This document shows, piece after piece, positions 4,689-6,790 of a DNA stretch of 6,790 nucleotides; positions within the stretch are counted from its first letter, which is position 1, and every line of letters begins with the position of its first letter. Source of the stretch: JBAYNW01 sp041678605. Its GTDB lineage: Bacteria > Cyanobacteriota > Vampirovibrionia > Gastranaerophilales > Gastranaerophilaceae. The notes beneath the pieces are model-generated. The model was not told where the DNA came from. It searched no databases and saw only the letters and a program-made list of their open reading frames with translations. The stretch lies in the NCBI GenBank assembly GCA_041678605.1, contig JBAYNW010000052.1, positions 1 to 6,790 of the forward strand, given 5' to 3'. Position numbers and translations under genes: made by a program.

Positions 4689-6545
4689 ATGGCAAAAACA
4701 ATTGGTATCGACTTAGGAACTACAAACTCCGTAGTCGCGGTTATGGAAGGCGGCAAACCGACCGTCATAGCAAACGCAGAGGGTGCAAGAACAACCCCTT
4801 CTATCGTCGGGTTTTCAAAAACAGGCGAAAGATTGGTCGGACAGCTTGCAAAGCGTCAGGCAATATTAAACCCTGACAAGACAATAGTTTCGATTAAGCG
4901 AAAAATGGGCGAAGATTACAAAATTAAAATTGATGACAAAACGTATACTCCGCAAGAAATTTCAGCAATGATTTTAAGAAAATTGGCGGATGATGCAGGT
5001 TCATATTTGGGCGAAAAGGTAACTTCAGCGGTAATCACCGTTCCTGCTTACTTTAACGATGCTCAAAGACAGGCTACAAAAGATGCCGGTAAAATCGCCG
5101 GACTTGACGTTCTCCGTATCGTCAACGAACCGACTGCCGCGGCTTTGGCCTACGGTTTGGAAAAAGTAAAACCGGAAAAAGTTCTGGTATTCGACTTAGG
5201 CGGCGGTACTTTTGATGTTTCAATTCTTGAAATAGGCGACGGCGTCCATGAAGTTCTTTCAACTTCCGGAGATACTCACCTAGGCGGCGACGACTTTGAC
5301 GAAAAAGTTATGAACTGGATTTGCGACGAGTTCAAAAAATCCGAAGGAATTGACCTGAGAAACGACAAACAGGCTATGCAGCGTATTAAAGAAGCGGCCG
5401 AAAAGGCAAAATGCGAACTTTCTACCGTTATTGAAACAAATATCAATCTGCCTTTCATTACTGCAGATGCGAACGGCCCTAAGCATTTGGACATTTCTTT
5501 AACAAGAGCCAAATTTGAAGATTTGTGCCACGAGCTGTTAGACAGATGCAAAAAGCCGGTTGAACAGGCAATTAAGGACGCAAAACTTTCGAAAGGCGAA
5601 ATCGATGAAGTAGTTTTGGTCGGCGGTTCAACACGTATTCCAGCTGTTCAGGCGTTAGTTAAAGATTATACGGGCAAAGACCCTAACCAATCCGTCAACC
5701 CCGACGAAGTTGTTGCGGTAGGTGCGGCAATTCAGGCAGGAGTTCTGGCCGGCGAAGTTAAGGATATCGTTCTTTTGGACGTAACTCCTTTGACTTTGGG
5801 TATTGAAACACTCGGCGGGGTGGCTACTCCGCTTGTTCCGAGAAACACAACAATTCCTGTTTCAAAATCGCAGGTATTTTCAACTGCCGAAAATAATCAG
5901 ACAGCGGTTGATATAAGCGTTTTGCAGGGTGAAAGACCGATGGCGAGAGATAATAAATCTTTGGGTATGTTCAGACTCGACGGAATTCCGCCTGCAATGA
6001 GAGGATTACCTCAGATTGAAGTTACCTTCGATATTGATGCAAACGGGATTGTAAACGTTTCGGCGAAAGATAAGGCAACAAATAAAGAACAAAAAATTAC
6101 CATCACAAATTCAAGCAATCTTTCCGAAGATGATATTGAAAAGATGGTTAAAGAGGCTGAAGCAAACGCCTCTGAAGACAAATCTAAAAAAGAAGAAGCA
6201 GAAACAAAAAATAACGCTACAAGCTTGATAGGTTCGGCTGAGAGAATTGTCAAGGACTTTGAGGGCAAAATTGACGAAGCTGACAAATCAAAACTTGATG
6301 AACAAAAAGCGGCTTTGCAAAAAGCTCTTGATGAAAGTAAATCGGTTGAAGAAATCAAAAAACTTTCGGAAGACTTGCAGCAAACAATGTTCAGTATTTC
6401 ACAAAAGGCTTACGAACAGGTTCAAAAAGAAGGCGAAACAGCAAGTTCAACAACAACCGAAGAACAGCCTGCAAGCGGCGAAAGCGAAGGTCCTTCTTCA
6501 TCTTCCGATGATGATGTAATCGACGCCGAATATACTAAAGAGTAA
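4689..6545 (+). CDS. dnaK: Molecular chaperone DnaK (Hsp70)
   Basis: 618-residue cytoplasmic ATP-dependent chaperone that binds exposed hydrophobic segments and works with DnaJ and GrpE. The actin-like ATPase domain shows DLGTTNS (8-14), IVNEPTAAALAYGL (144-157), VFDLGGGTFDVS (167-178), the DTHLGGDDFD loop (195-204) with the conserved Thr196, and VGGSTRIPAVQ (321-331). The interdomain linker is IVLLDVTPL (about 360-368). The beta-sandwich substrate domain runs to about 475, followed by the helical lid and an acidic Ser-rich tail ending DDDVIDAEYTKE. It lacks the roughly 23-residue insertion found near residue 80 of proteobacterial and many cyanobacterial DnaKs (KRKMGEDYKIKIDDKTYTPQ is contiguous), which explains 618 rather than about 638 residues. 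Start: AAGGAG ten bases before ATG. No hrcA, grpE, dnaJ or CIRCE is in view; an intrinsic terminator lies about 170 nt downstream. Confidence 0.99.
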   Translation: MAKTIGIDLGTTNSVVAVMEGGKPTVIANAEGARTTPSIVGFSKTGERLVGQLAKRQAILNPDKTIVSIKRKMGEDYKIKIDDKTYTPQEISAMILRKLADDAGSYLGEKVTSAVITVPAYFNDAQRQATKDAGKIAGLDVLRIVNEPTAAALAYGLEKVKPEKVLVFDLGGGTFDVSILEIGDGVHEVLSTSGDTHLGGDDFDEKVMNWICDEFKKSEGIDLRNDKQAMQRIKEAAEKAKCELSTVIETNINLPFITADANGPKHLDISLTRAKFEDLCHELLDRCKKPVEQAIKDAKLSKGEIDEVVLVGGSTRIPAVQALVKDYTGKDPNQSVNPDEVVAVGAAIQAGVLAGEVKDIVLLDVTPLTLGIETLGGVATPLVPRNTTIPVSKSQVFSTAENNQTAVDISVLQGERPMARDNKSLGMFRLDGIPPAMRGLPQIEVTFDIDANGIVNVSAKDKATNKEQKITITNSSNLSEDDIEKMVKEAEANASEDKSKKEEAETKNNATSLIGSAERIVKDFEGKIDEADKSKLDEQKAALQKALDESKSVEEIKKLSEDLQQTMFSISQKAYEQVQKEGETASSTTTEEQPASGESEGPSSSSDDDVIDAEYTKE

Positions 6546-6555
6546 ACGGTTTATA

Positions 6556-6595
6556 AGTCGAGAAGTTGAACGGTCGAAAGGTTGAAGGGTTGGCA
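6556..6595. repeat. Five tandem 8-bp units, GGTTGAAN family (inverted TTCAACC)
   Basis: Octamers at 6556, 6564, 6572, 6580 and 6588 follow RGTYGAAN, with the outer units decayed. They are the reverse complement of the TTCRACC family at 2313-2344 and 2842-2865. The tract begins 10 bases after the dnaK stop codon and lies in its 3' untranslated region. Confidence 0.78.
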
Positions 6596-6611
6596 GTTTG
6601 TTTGAAAAGCT

Positions 6612-6659
6612 TTTTACGAAGTGATTAAGTGACTGGGTGATTAAGTGATTAAGTGCAAC
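6612..6659. repeat. Shared core plus five tandem 8-bp units, AGTGATTA family
   Basis: The core TTTTACGAAGTGATTAAG (6612-6629) is an exact inverted copy of 2820-2837. Octamers in phase at 6620, 6628, 6636, 6644 and 6652 follow RGTGAYTR. They are the reverse complement of the tract before dnaK (4640-4670). Like the element before the flavoprotein, it pairs a TTGAA-type tract and an AGTGATTA-type tract around this core. Confidence 0.78.
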
Positions 6660-6712
6660 AAAAAAAAATTGGGAGCTTACCGAATTTTAATGAAACTTAA
6701 ATTTCTACTCTG

Positions 6713-6761
6713 TCAAAGAAGGGATTTTCACGTTAGGGAAAATCCCTTCTTTGAGATTTTT
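6713..6761 (+). terminator. Strong intrinsic terminator downstream of dnaK
   Basis: A perfect 17-bp inverted repeat, TCAAAGAAGGGATTTTC (6713-6729) with its complement at 6738-6754 and an 8-nt loop, is followed by GATTTTTG (T-run 6757-6761). It is oriented to stop plus-strand transcription; the minus strand has no T-run after the stem. It is the first clear terminator after the flavoprotein start, so some read-through from the dehydrogenase operon into dnaK is possible. The remaining 29 bases show no recognisable feature. Confidence 0.92.
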
Positions 6762-6790
6762 GCCCGTCAGTTTATCCGCCCTTCAAAATA

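Overview
The window looks like a chromosomal segment of a low-GC, host-associated bacterium. My best guess is a gut Melainabacteria/Gastranaerophilales-type organism (non-photosynthetic cyanobacterial relative). Three things point that way: a type III-signal prepilin with the GFTLSDVLITLG...AAMTIPTL pattern, dispersed hairpins built on GTAGGTTGGGG...CCCCAAC like those common in cyanobacterial-lineage genomes, and repeat-rich intergenic DNA. This is recognition from memory, not a search. DnaK is of the Firmicutes-like type without the large N-terminal insertion, so the placement stays open. All intact genes look like ordinary chromosomal genes; no phage, IS transposase, CRISPR, tRNA or rRNA is visible.

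Layout. Minus strand: a CDF-family Zn/Co/Cd efflux transporter (127-1050) with a near-perfect sigma70 promoter and a long hairpin in its mRNA leader; then a type IV pilin-like protein (1260-1850) with its own promoter. Plus strand, divergent from the pilin: a 49-residue AbrB/MazE-type antitoxin (1976-2125), too short for usual ORF cut-offs, followed after one base by the remnant of a Gp49/HigB-like toxin. The remnant has lost its ATG (now ATA) and is cut off where a 29-bp repeat begins. A repeat-dense non-coding stretch (2229-2440) follows. Next come a small secreted acidic protein (2476-2769) that may be translated from a leaderless mRNA, an iron-sulfur-flavoprotein-like oxidoreductase (2883-3509) and, 11 nt later, a D-2-hydroxyacid (D-lactate-like) dehydrogenase with an unusual cysteine cluster (3521-4561). 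Last is dnaK (4689-6545), ending about 170 nt before a strong intrinsic terminator (6713-6761).

How the parts relate. The flavoprotein and dehydrogenase form a tight operon that suggests anaerobic redox metabolism. dnaK is a stand-alone housekeeping chaperone here, without hrcA, grpE, dnaJ or a CIRCE operator in view. The CDF transporter and the pilin are separate single-gene units.

The most striking unexplained signal is a set of six short intergenic tracts with an exact 8-bp period, built from two octamer families (TTCRACC-like and TAATCACT-like), between 2313 and 6659. Tracts before the flavoprotein and dnaK read in one orientation; the two tracts after dnaK read in the opposite one. One 18-bp core (TTTTACGAAGTGATTAAG) is shared exactly, inverted, by the element before the flavoprotein and the element after dnaK. 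Together with the 29-bp hairpin repeats and the decayed toxin-antitoxin module, these are the main candidates for undescribed biology.
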